This document shows, piece by piece, positions 45,400-53,546 of a stretch of DNA of 64,000 nucleotides. The stretch lies in contig CAZJHX010000026.1 in assembly GCA_964545715.1 (NCBI GenBank), forward strand, positions 16,622 through 80,621, written 5' to 3'. The translations under genes were made by a program, and so were the position numbers. The notes beneath the pieces are model-generated. The model made no database searches. It was not told where the DNA came from and worked only from the letters and a program-made list of their open reading frames with translations. Positions within the stretch are counted from its first letter, which is position 1. Each line of letters begins with the position of its first letter. This DNA is from CAZJHX01 sp964545715. Its GTDB lineage: Bacteria; Myxococcota_A; UBA9042; GCA-2863065.

Positions 45400-46799
45400 T
45401 GGAGCAGCTCTTTCAAGGGGGTGTCGGGATGGAAGCGGCGGAAGTCCAGGCACTCGACGTGCGCCTTGATAAAGGTGCGGGTCGCGCTGCTCCCGAAGCG
45501 CTCGATCAGCTTGCCGACCAGCGCGGTGACGGTCACCGGGCGAAAGCTCACGCCGTACAGGCTCTCGTAGACCTCGTTGATGCGCTCGGCCAGGCGCCGC
45601 AGCGCTTTGGGTCGCACGGGCTCGATCTCCAGCACGGTCTGCTCACCGCGCCACTGCTTGTATTGCCCGCGCATGGGTCCCGGCGTGGTCGCCAGCACCA
45701 CTTTGAGGCCGGAGGGCGCCTGGTACAGGTACGGGATCCGGCGGTGGCCGGCGTAGATCAGCTTGGTGGTGCTCCCGACGTAGGTGTTCTTGCCTTTGGC
45801 CACGACGTCGTCGAACAGGTCCGGGTCGTCGTTGGCGGTCATGGTCAGCCCGCGAAAATAGCTCTGCGCGCGCTGCCAATGAAACTTGTAGAGGCAGGCG
45901 CTGGCGGTCTCCACCTCGTCGACCAGCACCAGCAGCCCTTTGAAGCCGAGCACCTCGCGGCACAGCCAGCCCAGCCCGCTGAGCAGGTTGCAGTAGACGT
46001 TTGCGCACGTTGTGAAGTCCGGCAGGTAGCCCGTAGCCGCTGTGGCGGGGCCCTCTCCCGCGATGGCCTGCCAGTCCTTGGCGCGCATGGTGCCCTTGGC
46101 GATGCGCTCCAGGATCGGGCCCAGGATCGGGTGGTCGGGGATCGGGTTGCCGCCGAACTTGTCCACGGACGCCATGAGCACCTGGTTGAGCCCGCCGACG
46201 CCGGGGGCGTCGAGACCGCGCACGATCTGCCGGTATAGGCGCTTGGGAAACGCGGCGCTCTCCTCGCCCGCGTCCAGGTGGGAGTAGCTGACCGCATACT
46301 CCGTGGCGGCTGCCCGCGCGCGGAGGACTTGCAGCATGTGGCTCTTGCCGCTGCCGTAAGCGCCTTCGATCAGCAGGGAGCCGTCGGCCTGATCCTCCAG
46401 CCAGTGATGCATGTGCGCCAGCTCGTCGTGCCGGCCAAACGTCCACGCTTCAGCATGGGCGTCCGGCACGATGCCCAGGCGAAAGGCCTCCAACACGCAG
46501 CGGTCCGCGTGGGTGGCGGGCGGTGGCTCCGGACCCTTGGGCAGCGCGTCTCGCAAGCGGCGATATGCCGTCACCTGGTCGCCGACCGGCAGCGAGCGAC
46601 TTCGCGGGCGGGCGGCCACCGGTGGCGTACGCGATCGCCGGCGCGCGGGCGGCTCGTACGTCAGCTCCGTGCCTTTGACCCAGGCCCGCATCGACTGAAA
46701 CTGCACGTAGTACTCGTAGCCGTTGTAGCGGTTGGTCAGGATCTCGCCGGGGCCCATCAAACGGTGACGGACCCGCGCGCCGTCGGGCAGTACCGTCAC
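45396..46799 (-). CDS. DUF2791-like P-loop ATPase with N-terminal SH3-like domain
   Basis: 467 residues from the GTG at 46799, overlapping the upstream ATPase stop by 4 bp. The first 50 residues (LPDGARVRHRLMGPGEILTN … VQFQSMRAWVKGTEL) look like an SH3-like barrel of the CarD/UvrD-tail kind, used to contact RNA polymerase or helicases. The rest is an ATPase related to the DUF2791 family: FGRHDELAHMHHWL, Walker A GAYGSGKS at 146-153, Walker B LLVLVDEVE at 289-297. The family is known from BREX and TerB-linked gene sets. Substrate unknown; likely a DNA or complex remodelling factor. Confidence 0.78.
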   Translation of the reverse strand: MTVLPDGARVRHRLMGPGEILTNRYNGYEYYVQFQSMRAWVKGTELTYEPPARRRSRTPPVAARPRSRSLPVGDQVTAYRRLRDALPKGPEPPPATHADRCVLEAFRLGIVPDAHAEAWTFGRHDELAHMHHWLEDQADGSLLIEGAYGSGKSHMLQVLRARAAATEYAVSYSHLDAGEESAAFPKRLYRQIVRGLDAPGVGGLNQVLMASVDKFGGNPIPDHPILGPILERIAKGTMRAKDWQAIAGEGPATAATGYLPDFTTCANVYCNLLSGLGWLCREVLGFKGLLVLVDEVETASACLYKFHWQRAQSYFRGLTMTANDDPDLFDDVVAKGKNTYVGSTTKLIYAGHRRIPYLYQAPSGLKVVLATTPGPMRGQYKQWRGEQTVLEIEPVRPKALRRLAERINEVYESLYGVSFRPVTVTALVGKLIERFGSSATRTFIKAHVECLDFRRFHPDTPLKELLQ

Positions 46800-48034
46800 T
46801 GCAGCAGCGTACGGGCCCGGTCGAGGTCGATCACCTGACCCTTGCCGGCGCGCAGCAGGTGAAACGCCCGGACGCAGCCCTGCACGAACAGCCGCTTGTA
46901 GCCGATATCGCCGAAGCGCTGCTCGTATGCGGCCTTGGCCACAGCGGTGACCACGTCCTTGGGCTTTTTGACTTTGAAGCCGTAGGCCTTCTGATACACC
47001 TTGGCCAGCTTCACGCCGATCTCGACCAGCAGGTCCTGCGGGTCCCCGTCCAGGTCGTCCAGCCGGATGCGCACGCCGGTCGGGTTGAAGACCTCGAACA
47101 CCGAGCTGATGCGCTGATTGAGCGCCTCGTACACGCTGCTGCGCCCCTCGAAGAAGTTCTCGTCGGGCACCGCGTACATCATCAGCACGCCGCCGAAGTG
47201 GTGGTGCCCGCACTCGTCGATCAGCTCGCGCAGGTTGGAGAGCAGTGAGTCGCGCTGCTTGGTGGACAAGCTGGGCACCTGCTCGGCCTCATCGAAAAGG
47301 ATGACCAGGCCCGGGTGTCCCAGCGCCCGGATCCACTGGATCAGCGACCGCAGCATGGACAGCGCCACGCTCTTGTCGACCCCGTGCAGCAGACCGTAGC
47401 GCCGGTGCCGGTCGCGGGCGTATCCCTCGGCGCCAAGCCACTGCAGCAGCTCCGCCAGGTCCGCGTCGTCCTCGCGTGCGACCGCCTCCAGCGCCTTGGA
47501 GAGCGCCGTTTGCATCTGCAGGCTCTCGCAGCCCTGCACCGTCTTCATGGCGACCTGCAGCTCGGCCTCGATCAGCTCGTCCTCGGGCAGGCCACGCTCG
47601 CGCAATTCGGCCGACAGGCGCATGTGCCACTGCTTCAACAGCGGCAGGATCCCGTACTCGATGCGATCGAAGACCGCCTCGCCCTGGACGGGTAGCGTCA
47701 GGCTGCGCACCACCGCGGCGTACACCTTGTCCAGGCGGTGAAACGGCGATGCGTCCTGGCTGAGCGTGACGTAGGAGACGGGGAAGCCGTACTTCCATGC
47801 CAGATCGCGCACGCTGTACAAGAAGTGCGTCTTGCCGCCGCCGTAGGTCCCGACCAGCAGCTTGAACGTGGAGCCGCCCTCGGCCATGTACTCTTTGAGG
47901 TAGTCGTCTTCCAGCACCGACAAGTAGTCCTGAAGCCCGGCCGTGAAGTGCTGGAAACCCCACTGGGGCGGAGTGCCGCTGGAGCCTACCGTTTCGATGA
48001 TGCGGCGCGCCGCGAATGTCGAGAGATCGGACAT
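46796..48034 (-). CDS. DUF2791-like P-loop ATPase
   Basis: 412 residues. ARRIIETVGSSGTPPQWGFQ precedes Walker A GTYGGGKT (62-69), and Walker B LVILFDEAE is at 243-251. The layout resembles the P-loop ATPases (DUF2791/BrxD-like) found with Lhr-type helicases in BREX type 2 and related clusters. It is followed by a second, shorter ATPase of the same kind and a helicase, all linked by 4-bp overlaps. It is 34 bp downstream of the preceding 277-residue gene. Confidence 0.78.
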   Translation of the reverse strand: MSDLSTFAARRIIETVGSSGTPPQWGFQHFTAGLQDYLSVLEDDYLKEYMAEGGSTFKLLVGTYGGGKTHFLYSVRDLAWKYGFPVSYVTLSQDASPFHRLDKVYAAVVRSLTLPVQGEAVFDRIEYGILPLLKQWHMRLSAELRERGLPEDELIEAELQVAMKTVQGCESLQMQTALSKALEAVAREDDADLAELLQWLGAEGYARDRHRRYGLLHGVDKSVALSMLRSLIQWIRALGHPGLVILFDEAEQVPSLSTKQRDSLLSNLRELIDECGHHHFGGVLMMYAVPDENFFEGRSSVYEALNQRISSVFEVFNPTGVRIRLDDLDGDPQDLLVEIGVKLAKVYQKAYGFKVKKPKDVVTAVAKAAYEQRFGDIGYKRLFVQGCVRAFHLLRAGKGQVIDLDRARTLLQ

Positions 48035-48068
48035 GAACGGTGCAGCTTACACGATCGAAACGGAGGTG

Positions 48069-48902
48069 CTACTCGCTTTGACGGAAAGCGATGAAGGCGT
48101 AGTGGGTGCCGCTGACCCAGAGGTGATCTGCCGCGTTGCGGGTCTGATCACGCGTCGCGACGGTCAGCAGCAGCTCGTACCCGCCGGAGGTCCTTGTGCG
48201 GGCGCGGCCCAGGTCGTGGCTGAACTGCACGCGTGAGTACTCTTTGAAGCCCGAGCGCGTCGGCTGGTTGCGCCACTTTCGGCTCTGCCGCGTCAGCGCC
48301 ATCTCCGCCAGCACGGCTACGATCGGGGCGCGGTCTCCCGGTTCGCCGCCTGCCCGGCCCACAGCCGCGCGCCAGGAGGCCAGTAGATCGGCCATGAAGG
48401 CGGCGTCCGTGAAGTCCGCGGTGTTCAGCTTGGCCAGGGTCTCCGCGATCGTCTTGGCGGCGGGCTCCGGCTCCAGCGATGTCGACCCCAAGGACGCGAC
48501 ACGTGGGCCATACCAGATGGCGATGCCGGATGAGCCCGAGCCGCCAAGCTCCAGCGTCAGGGGACCGCATCGCAGCTGCGGCAGGCGTCCCTCCAGCTTG
48601 AGCCCGTGGGCTTTGAGGGCGTCATCCAGTCCGCCGATCACGCGCGCCTTCATGCGCTCGGCTTCGCCCTCCGCCTCTTTGGTCAGCGCCTTCAGCTGAT
48701 CCTGCAGCGGGCCCATGATGCCCGGAAGGCCCGCGAGCGCAGTGCACGCCTTGCGGGCGACGGCCAGCGCCTCCAGCATGGCAAAGACGTTGTCCTTCTC
48801 TTTGGACTTGGCGATGGCTTTCAGCGCGTCGGCGAGATCGCCGCCGGCCGAGGCCGCCTTCTTGATGGCTTTGCGCTCGATATCGAGCAGTTTCTCACTC
48901 AC
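48069..48902 (-). CDS. Hypothetical protein upstream of the ATPase/helicase operon
   Basis: 277 residues from a GTG that overlaps the previous stop by 4 bp. The N-terminal 120 residues are helical and Lys/Ala/Glu-rich with a repeated heptad-like pattern (coiled coil probable). The C-terminal half is mixed beta (LRCGPLTLELGGSGSSGIAIWYG, YELLLTVATRDQTR). No family recognised. Coupled translation with the PhnD-like gene above and the 34-bp gap to the ATPase below suggest one operon. Confidence 0.72.
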   Translation of the reverse strand: MSEKLLDIERKAIKKAASAGGDLADALKAIAKSKEKDNVFAMLEALAVARKACTALAGLPGIMGPLQDQLKALTKEAEGEAERMKARVIGGLDDALKAHGLKLEGRLPQLRCGPLTLELGGSGSSGIAIWYGPRVASLGSTSLEPEPAAKTIAETLAKLNTADFTDAAFMADLLASWRAAVGRAGGEPGDRAPIVAVLAEMALTRQSRKWRNQPTRSGFKEYSRVQFSHDLGRARTRTSGGYELLLTVATRDQTRNAADHLWVSGTHYAFIAFRQSE

Positions 48903-49702
48903 GGTGCCAGTAGCCCCTGCAGGGTGACGAGTTGTTTGGTGTCGACGGCAACAAAGCCCTTGATGCGCATGTCCTTGCACAGCTTGGCGTCGTCGGTGCA
49001 GACCGTCTTCAGAGCCGCCGCCAGCTTCGGGGGGGCCGAGCCGACGCCGGCTACGATGGCGCCCGGCAGCTCCGGTCCGCTGACCAGCGGCACCAGGTCT
49101 TTGAAGCGCGGGGTCTTCTGGCAGCTCTTCAGCTGGTTGTCGTTGAGGATCGCGGCGACAGCCTTGCCTTTGGCCACGTTTTTGGCCGCCCGCAGTGCGC
49201 TGCGCGTGCGCTCCAGCTTGAAGTCTGTGGACACGTCAACCTTGCCGTGAAAGCCGATCTTGCTGAGGAAGCGCGCGCCTTCCTTCAAGCCCGTCAGCAC
49301 GGCCTGGCCCTTGAGGCTGTCCAGGGTGGTGCCGGCTTTGCCGACCACGTGATAGCGGGCGGCTGTCTCCTCGTTTTTCAGCGTGGAGACGGGAGTGAGC
49401 TTCCAGGCGGTGTGCGAGGCCAGGTAGATGTCCAGCGGCACGATGACCACGCTGGCGGGGGCGGCCTTCATCTGCGCGCGGCAGGTGGCCATGTCGTTGT
49501 AGTAGGCGCCGGTGGCCGCGCTCCAGCCGGCGAGCGCCGCCAGCTTGGTCAGGAATCGGTCGACCACGGGCTGAGCGTCCGCGGTGGAGCCGGGGCCGCC
49601 GGGGAAGCAGAGCAAGACGCGGGTGTCCGCGCCGTGGGCCCGCTGCGCCGGTATGGCGGCCGCGGCCAGGGCGACTGCAGTGACGAGAAGAACACGTTTC
49701 AT
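48899..49702 (-). CDS. Secreted PhnD-like substrate-binding-fold protein
   Basis: 267 residues with a Sec signal peptide ending near AHGAD. The mature part alternates beta strands and helices as in the phosphate/phosphite/phosphonate binding family (PhnD-like): RVLLCFPGGPGSTADAQPVV, SVVIVPLDIYLA, GTTLDSLKGQAVLTG, KAVAAILNDNQLKS. It has no transporter partner nearby. Its place at the head of a helicase/ATPase operon is odd; the other possibility is that it is an unrelated gene that shares the transcript. Confidence 0.68.
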   Translation of the reverse strand: MKRVLLVTAVALAAAAIPAQRAHGADTRVLLCFPGGPGSTADAQPVVDRFLTKLAALAGWSAATGAYYNDMATCRAQMKAAPASVVIVPLDIYLASHTAWKLTPVSTLKNEETAARYHVVGKAGTTLDSLKGQAVLTGLKEGARFLSKIGFHGKVDVSTDFKLERTRSALRAAKNVAKGKAVAAILNDNQLKSCQKTPRFKDLVPLVSGPELPGAIVAGVGSAPPKLAAALKTVCTDDAKLCKDMRIKGFVAVDTKQLVTLQGLLAP

Positions 49703-49771
49703 TTGGGCAATGATCCTAACATGCAGTTACTCCCGATCGAACAGTTTGGACACCCGCGTAGCTCCACCTAT

Positions 49772-51343
49772 TCACAGCGTCTTGAGGTACTCCATCAGCG
49801 CATTGCGCTCCTCGTCGGTCAGGACGTCACCGAAGTTGTGGCCGCCATTGCCGTATCCGAGTTTGGTGGTGTCGTAGATCAGGCGCCTCTTTGCCGAGTT
49901 TGGCTCGTCGTCCTGGCCGGTCTCCAGCTCGATGTAGGGCCAGCCGAGGGCGTCGGCGTCATAGTTGATGTTGCCGAAGCTCTCGCGCTTCCAGTAGGTG
50001 GGGCGCTTTGAGCTGTCGAGCAGCGCGGCCAGCGTCGGGACCGAGCCGTTGTGGAGGAAGGGCGCGGTGGCCCAGATGCCGTCCAGCGGCGGGGGCACGT
50101 AACCCGGCTGTGGGTCCAGCCACGAGATCTCGCCGTAAAACGAGGCGTTGAACCAGTCGATGAAGCGGTCGACCAGCTGCGCGGCGCCCAGGCCAAGCGA
50201 GTTGTCGGTGCCGACGACGTCCAGGTCGATGATCAGGTTGGGATACGTGTGGGCGCCTTCGTCGTAGGTGCCGTGGCAGATGGCGCAGTGCGTGGTGAAG
50301 ACCTGTCGCCCCTCTGCGGCCAGCGCGTCGTCCTTGGCCCACGGCCAGGCCGGGGCCTGCAGGCTGTAGATGTAGGCGCGTACGTCGGGGAACCACGCGT
50401 CGATCGTCTCGGCCTCTTCGACGCTGTCCACGCAGAGGGTGGACGCGGCCATCATGATACGGGCGTGGTCGCCTCGGCCGCCGGCGGAGTAGAGCATGGT
50501 GTGCTTTTTGGCCATGCGCCACCAAGGGGGGACGTCCAGCGGGACGACGATGTCGGGCGGCAGGTCCATCAGCGGCTCGTCGGACCACGCCAGTGTGATC
50601 GGGTCGCGATGAGCAAACAGCACGGCGGCCAGGTTGTCGGCGGAGTTCACGCCGGTGGTCAGCGGCTGGACGAACGGCGCGATGGCGCTCATGCGCTCGA
50701 CAAACTTGGACAGCTCGGCGAACTCCGTCTCGTTGAGGAAGGGCTTGGCCTGAGGCAGCAGACCCTTCAGCGCGCCCGCCTGGTTGGCCAGCCCCCCGAA
50801 GTCGACGTTGGTGCTGCCCAGGCCGATGACGACCTCGCCGTTGAGCGTGTCGGCGTGGCAGCTCATGCAGTTTGGTCCCACGATGACGTCGCCGGCCGCG
50901 TTTGTGTACTCCGTCAGAAAGTAGGGGACGTCGTTGTCGCGTCCGGGCAGGGGTGCGCCGGAGAAGGTGCCCTGGCCCTGGGCCAGCGTGTAGACGGTTT
51001 TAGGTAGCCCGCAGCCGACGTAGCCCTTGTAGGCCAGGGCCTCGAAGCCGGCGTCGGGGTCGCCGGGCCGCTGGTCGTAGGCGGGCAGGACCGCGCCTGG
51101 GAGGCTGCTGTCGTCGCCGGTGCCGTCGTCGCCCTCGGTGCCTGCGCCGGTCTCGTCGGTGGTGCCGCCGGATGAGCCTGCACCGTCTACAATATCGGGG
51201 CCCCCCGGATTAATAATCGAATCGGCGCCCGCTTCCGCTCCGTCGTCGTCGCCGGAATCGCTGCACGCCGCCGCAAAAAAAAGTGCCGGCGCCAGCATCG
51301 CCGCCGCCATCGGCCGGCTCATTTCGGTCGCGAGGCTGCGCAT
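49772..51343 (-). CDS. Di-haem c-type cytochrome lipoprotein, RoxA-like
   Basis: 523 residues. Lipobox at Cys27 (FFAAAC), then an acidic, Gly-rich linker and two CxxCH haem motifs: NCMSCH near residue 160 and HCAICH near 350. The block PPLDGIWATAPFLHNGSVPTL and the RP(T)YWKRE segment resemble the RoxA/RoxB (rubber oxygenase) and di-haem peroxidase family. It may be a redox enzyme in the periplasm or outer membrane. It follows the outer-membrane barrel gene with a 1-bp overlap (TGATG). Confidence 0.78.
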   Translation of the reverse strand: MRSLATEMSRPMAAAMLAPALFFAAACSDSGDDDGAEAGADSIINPGGPDIVDGAGSSGGTTDETGAGTEGDDGTGDDSSLPGAVLPAYDQRPGDPDAGFEALAYKGYVGCGLPKTVYTLAQGQGTFSGAPLPGRDNDVPYFLTEYTNAAGDVIVGPNCMSCHADTLNGEVVIGLGSTNVDFGGLANQAGALKGLLPQAKPFLNETEFAELSKFVERMSAIAPFVQPLTTGVNSADNLAAVLFAHRDPITLAWSDEPLMDLPPDIVVPLDVPPWWRMAKKHTMLYSAGGRGDHARIMMAASTLCVDSVEEAETIDAWFPDVRAYIYSLQAPAWPWAKDDALAAEGRQVFTTHCAICHGTYDEGAHTYPNLIIDLDVVGTDNSLGLGAAQLVDRFIDWFNASFYGEISWLDPQPGYVPPPLDGIWATAPFLHNGSVPTLAALLDSSKRPTYWKRESFGNINYDADALGWPYIELETGQDDEPNSAKRRLIYDTTKLGYGNGGHNFGDVLTDEERNALMEYLKTL

Positions 51344-52785
51344 CAGAAGCTGAACCGGGCCCGGGTAAACACCGTGCTTGCGCCCACCACCGGGCTGCCG
51401 AACTTGGTGTCCTTGTCCAGCCCGTCGAAGAGGCCCGAGTACAAGAAGGCGCCCACCGAGAACTCGCCGCCGCTGAACGGCTTGATGATCAGCTGCGGAA
51501 ACAGCACAAACGACGTGTCGGTCAGCGAGATGATGCTGAACAGCCGGATGGTCAGCTTGTCGTGAGCCAGCTTGAAGTCCATGCCGCCCACGATGTAGTC
51601 GTCCAGGTTCCCGGCGCCAAACTCATCGATAAAGCCGTGGATGTACTGCACATTCAGGTACCACCACGGCAGCGGCGTGTAGTCCATACCGACCACCGCT
51701 TTGACGAACTGGCCGGCCTCGTGCTCCTGAACCGGCGGCGTGTTCAGCGCCTCGATGCCCTCGTAGCCCGTGAAGCCGCTGCCCTCGATGACCACGTACA
51801 GGTCGTCGTGGAACGTCACGCCGACCTCCGCCCACAGCCCGACGCCGTCCAGCCAGCCCAGGCTGGTCGCCATGTCCGCGCCCAGCACCTGCACGCGCGG
51901 GTAGGTCAGGTGCAGGTTGGTCCGCACGTCGGTCGGGTCGCCGGTCACGATGGCCTTCTCCGCCCGCGGAAAGTCCTCGTAGCCCCGGAAATAGCTGATG
52001 CTCATGTCCACGCCCAGCAGGTTCCACCCCATCCGCACGCCCACCTGGGAGTTGACGATGTTGCGGTCCGGCAGGTCGATGTCCACGTCGTAGGACAGCA
52101 GCGCCCCTGCGTCCGCAAAGTCCTTCTGCTGCACGGCCAGGGCCTTGAGCTGCCGGGTGGTGGCCAGGCGCACGGCCTCGTCGGAGTCTGTAAAGCCCAG
52201 GCTGCCGCTCTCGGGCAGCTGCGCCGGCTTGAAGATCGGGACCAGCACGGCCTCCAGACTGAACTCCTGGAACCACGGGTCGTCCTCGTCCCCAAACCAG
52301 AAGTACGGGCGATACCGCAGCGTCAGCATCTCGTTGGCCAGCGTCTCGCCGAACAGCAGCGGGTCTTCAACATCCAGCGCGTTCAGGTTGCTCGTCGGGT
52401 TGAAGCGGTCCGCGCTGCCCCACGCGATGCGCTGCCGGCCCATGCGCAGGTCCAGCCCGTCCAACACCAGGTCACGCAGCTCCACGTACAGGGCGTCGCT
52501 CTCCCACCGAAACGCATCCAGCGCCTGGCGGTCCGTCAGCCCGGCAAACTTCTGGGGCGCCGGCCGCTCCACAAAGGTCAGCCGCACGTCCGCGACCGCG
52601 GCCAGGTTCGGCCCGTACTTGCCCCCGATGCGCCCGTAGAGCGTGGACTCGGACCGCTCCAGCGGCACGTCCTTCTCGATGGCAAAGCGCAGGTCGGTGT
52701 CGATATAGCCGCGCCAGTCCAGCTCCAGCTGCGCCTGCGCGACCGTCGGCAAAGACAGGGCAACAAGCAGCGCGCACGGGATTAA
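51343..52785 (-). CDS. DUF1302-like outer-membrane beta-barrel, start unresolved
   Basis: About 480 residues. A signal peptide (LIPCALLVALSLPTVAQA) precedes a beta-rich body with alternating hydrophobic strands (GRIGGKYGPNLAAVADVRL, FVKAVVGMDYTPLPWWYLN) and a terminal aromatic residue (TRARFSF), typical of outer-membrane barrels; RMGRQRIAWGSADRFNPTSN resembles DUF1302-type proteins. No ATG, GTG or TTG exists in frame near the signal peptide. The coordinate given is the first codon of the signal, inside the previous gene's end. A GTG in another frame at 52774-52776 would give a fitting MRA… start if two bases had been lost from the GCGC run, so a frameshift or assembly error is possible. Confidence 0.7.
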   Translation of the reverse strand, partial: LIPCALLVALSLPTVAQAQLELDWRGYIDTDLRFAIEKDVPLERSESTLYGRIGGKYGPNLAAVADVRLTFVERPAPQKFAGLTDRQALDAFRWESDALYVELRDLVLDGLDLRMGRQRIAWGSADRFNPTSNLNALDVEDPLLFGETLANEMLTLRYRPYFWFGDEDDPWFQEFSLEAVLVPIFKPAQLPESGSLGFTDSDEAVRLATTRQLKALAVQQKDFADAGALLSYDVDIDLPDRNIVNSQVGVRMGWNLLGVDMSISYFRGYEDFPRAEKAIVTGDPTDVRTNLHLTYPRVQVLGADMATSLGWLDGVGLWAEVGVTFHDDLYVVIEGSGFTGYEGIEALNTPPVQEHEAGQFVKAVVGMDYTPLPWWYLNVQYIHGFIDEFGAGNLDDYIVGGMDFKLAHDKLTIRLFSIISLTDTSFVLFPQLIIKPFSGGEFSVGAFLYSGLFDGLDKDTKFGSPVVGASTVFTRARFSF

Positions 52786-53546
52786 TCGCCGCGTATCAGG
52801 CTCCGCTTTGTGAACATCCTGTTGGGGATCGCCTCGCCTATCTTCTGCTCCAGCATGTCCAGCGTGGTCGAGTGGCCGGTCGCGACCGTCGTCACATGGA
52901 TGCGGCGATAGCTCGGCACGTTGCCGTCCATAAAGAAGTCGGTGCGCTTCTGCACCTTCACCGCTTTGCCGCCGTCCCAGTACTCGATGCTGTCGATCAG
53001 CACGTCCTTCTTGCTGACGCCCAGGCGCAGCTTGGGCCACGCCGCGTCCGCGCCCGGCTTGGGCTTCAGCACCAGCCAGATATGCGTCGCCGTCTGCTTC
53101 TCCAGCGTCGCCGCGTACGAGGTGTTGAGATCCACCTGGCTCATGTCGTCAAAGCCCAGGTCGCTGCCCAGCAACGCCTGCCGCCGCGCCGACGACGCCA
53201 CCAGTCGCGCCTTGCCGCCGGTCTCGGTGGAGTAGACCCACATCTTGTCGGCGCCCTTGGACAGGACGCTCATGCCCTTGACCTCGCCCGGGGACAGAAA
53301 GCGGACCAGGCGCTTGTCGCCCTTCTGCCACACGCGAAACACCATCGAGCGCGCCGTGCCGCCCTTGGACTTGACGCTCATGCGAAACTTGTACTTCTGC
53401 GTCGGATAGTCGTTGTGGCGCGCGTCCAGGGTGACCAGCAGCGTCTGCGCGCCCGACTTGAGCAGCGCGCCGACATCCGGCTTGTCAGCCAGCGCCGGCC
53501 CGGCCATCAGGCAGCTCGTAATCAGCGCAAGCATCGTTGCTCTCAT
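52782..53546 (-). CDS. LolA-like outer-membrane lipoprotein-sorting protein
   Basis: 254 residues with a clear Sec signal (LITSCLMAGPALA). The body (RHNDYPTQKYKFRMSVKSKG, RFLSPGEVKGMSVLSKGADKMWVYS, LLGSDLGFDDMSQVDLN) matches the LolA-like family often annotated as outer-membrane lipoprotein-sorting protein, with a lipid-binding half-barrel. Such proteins accompany MMPL transporters. The ATG abuts the stop of the MMPL gene and the end overlaps the barrel's signal region. Confidence 0.85.
   Translation of the reverse strand: MRATMLALITSCLMAGPALADKPDVGALLKSGAQTLLVTLDARHNDYPTQKYKFRMSVKSKGGTARSMVFRVWQKGDKRLVRFLSPGEVKGMSVLSKGADKMWVYSTETGGKARLVASSARRQALLGSDLGFDDMSQVDLNTSYAATLEKQTATHIWLVLKPKPGADAAWPKLRLGVSKKDVLIDSIEYWDGGKAVKVQKRTDFFMDGNVPSYRRIHVTTVATGHSTTLDMLEQKIGEAIPNRMFTKRSLIRGD

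Noticed and set aside
43858..48034. A complete BREX locus
   Set aside because: No PglX methylase, PglZ phosphatase, BrxA or BrxB is encoded here; only the ATPase and helicase resemblance exists.
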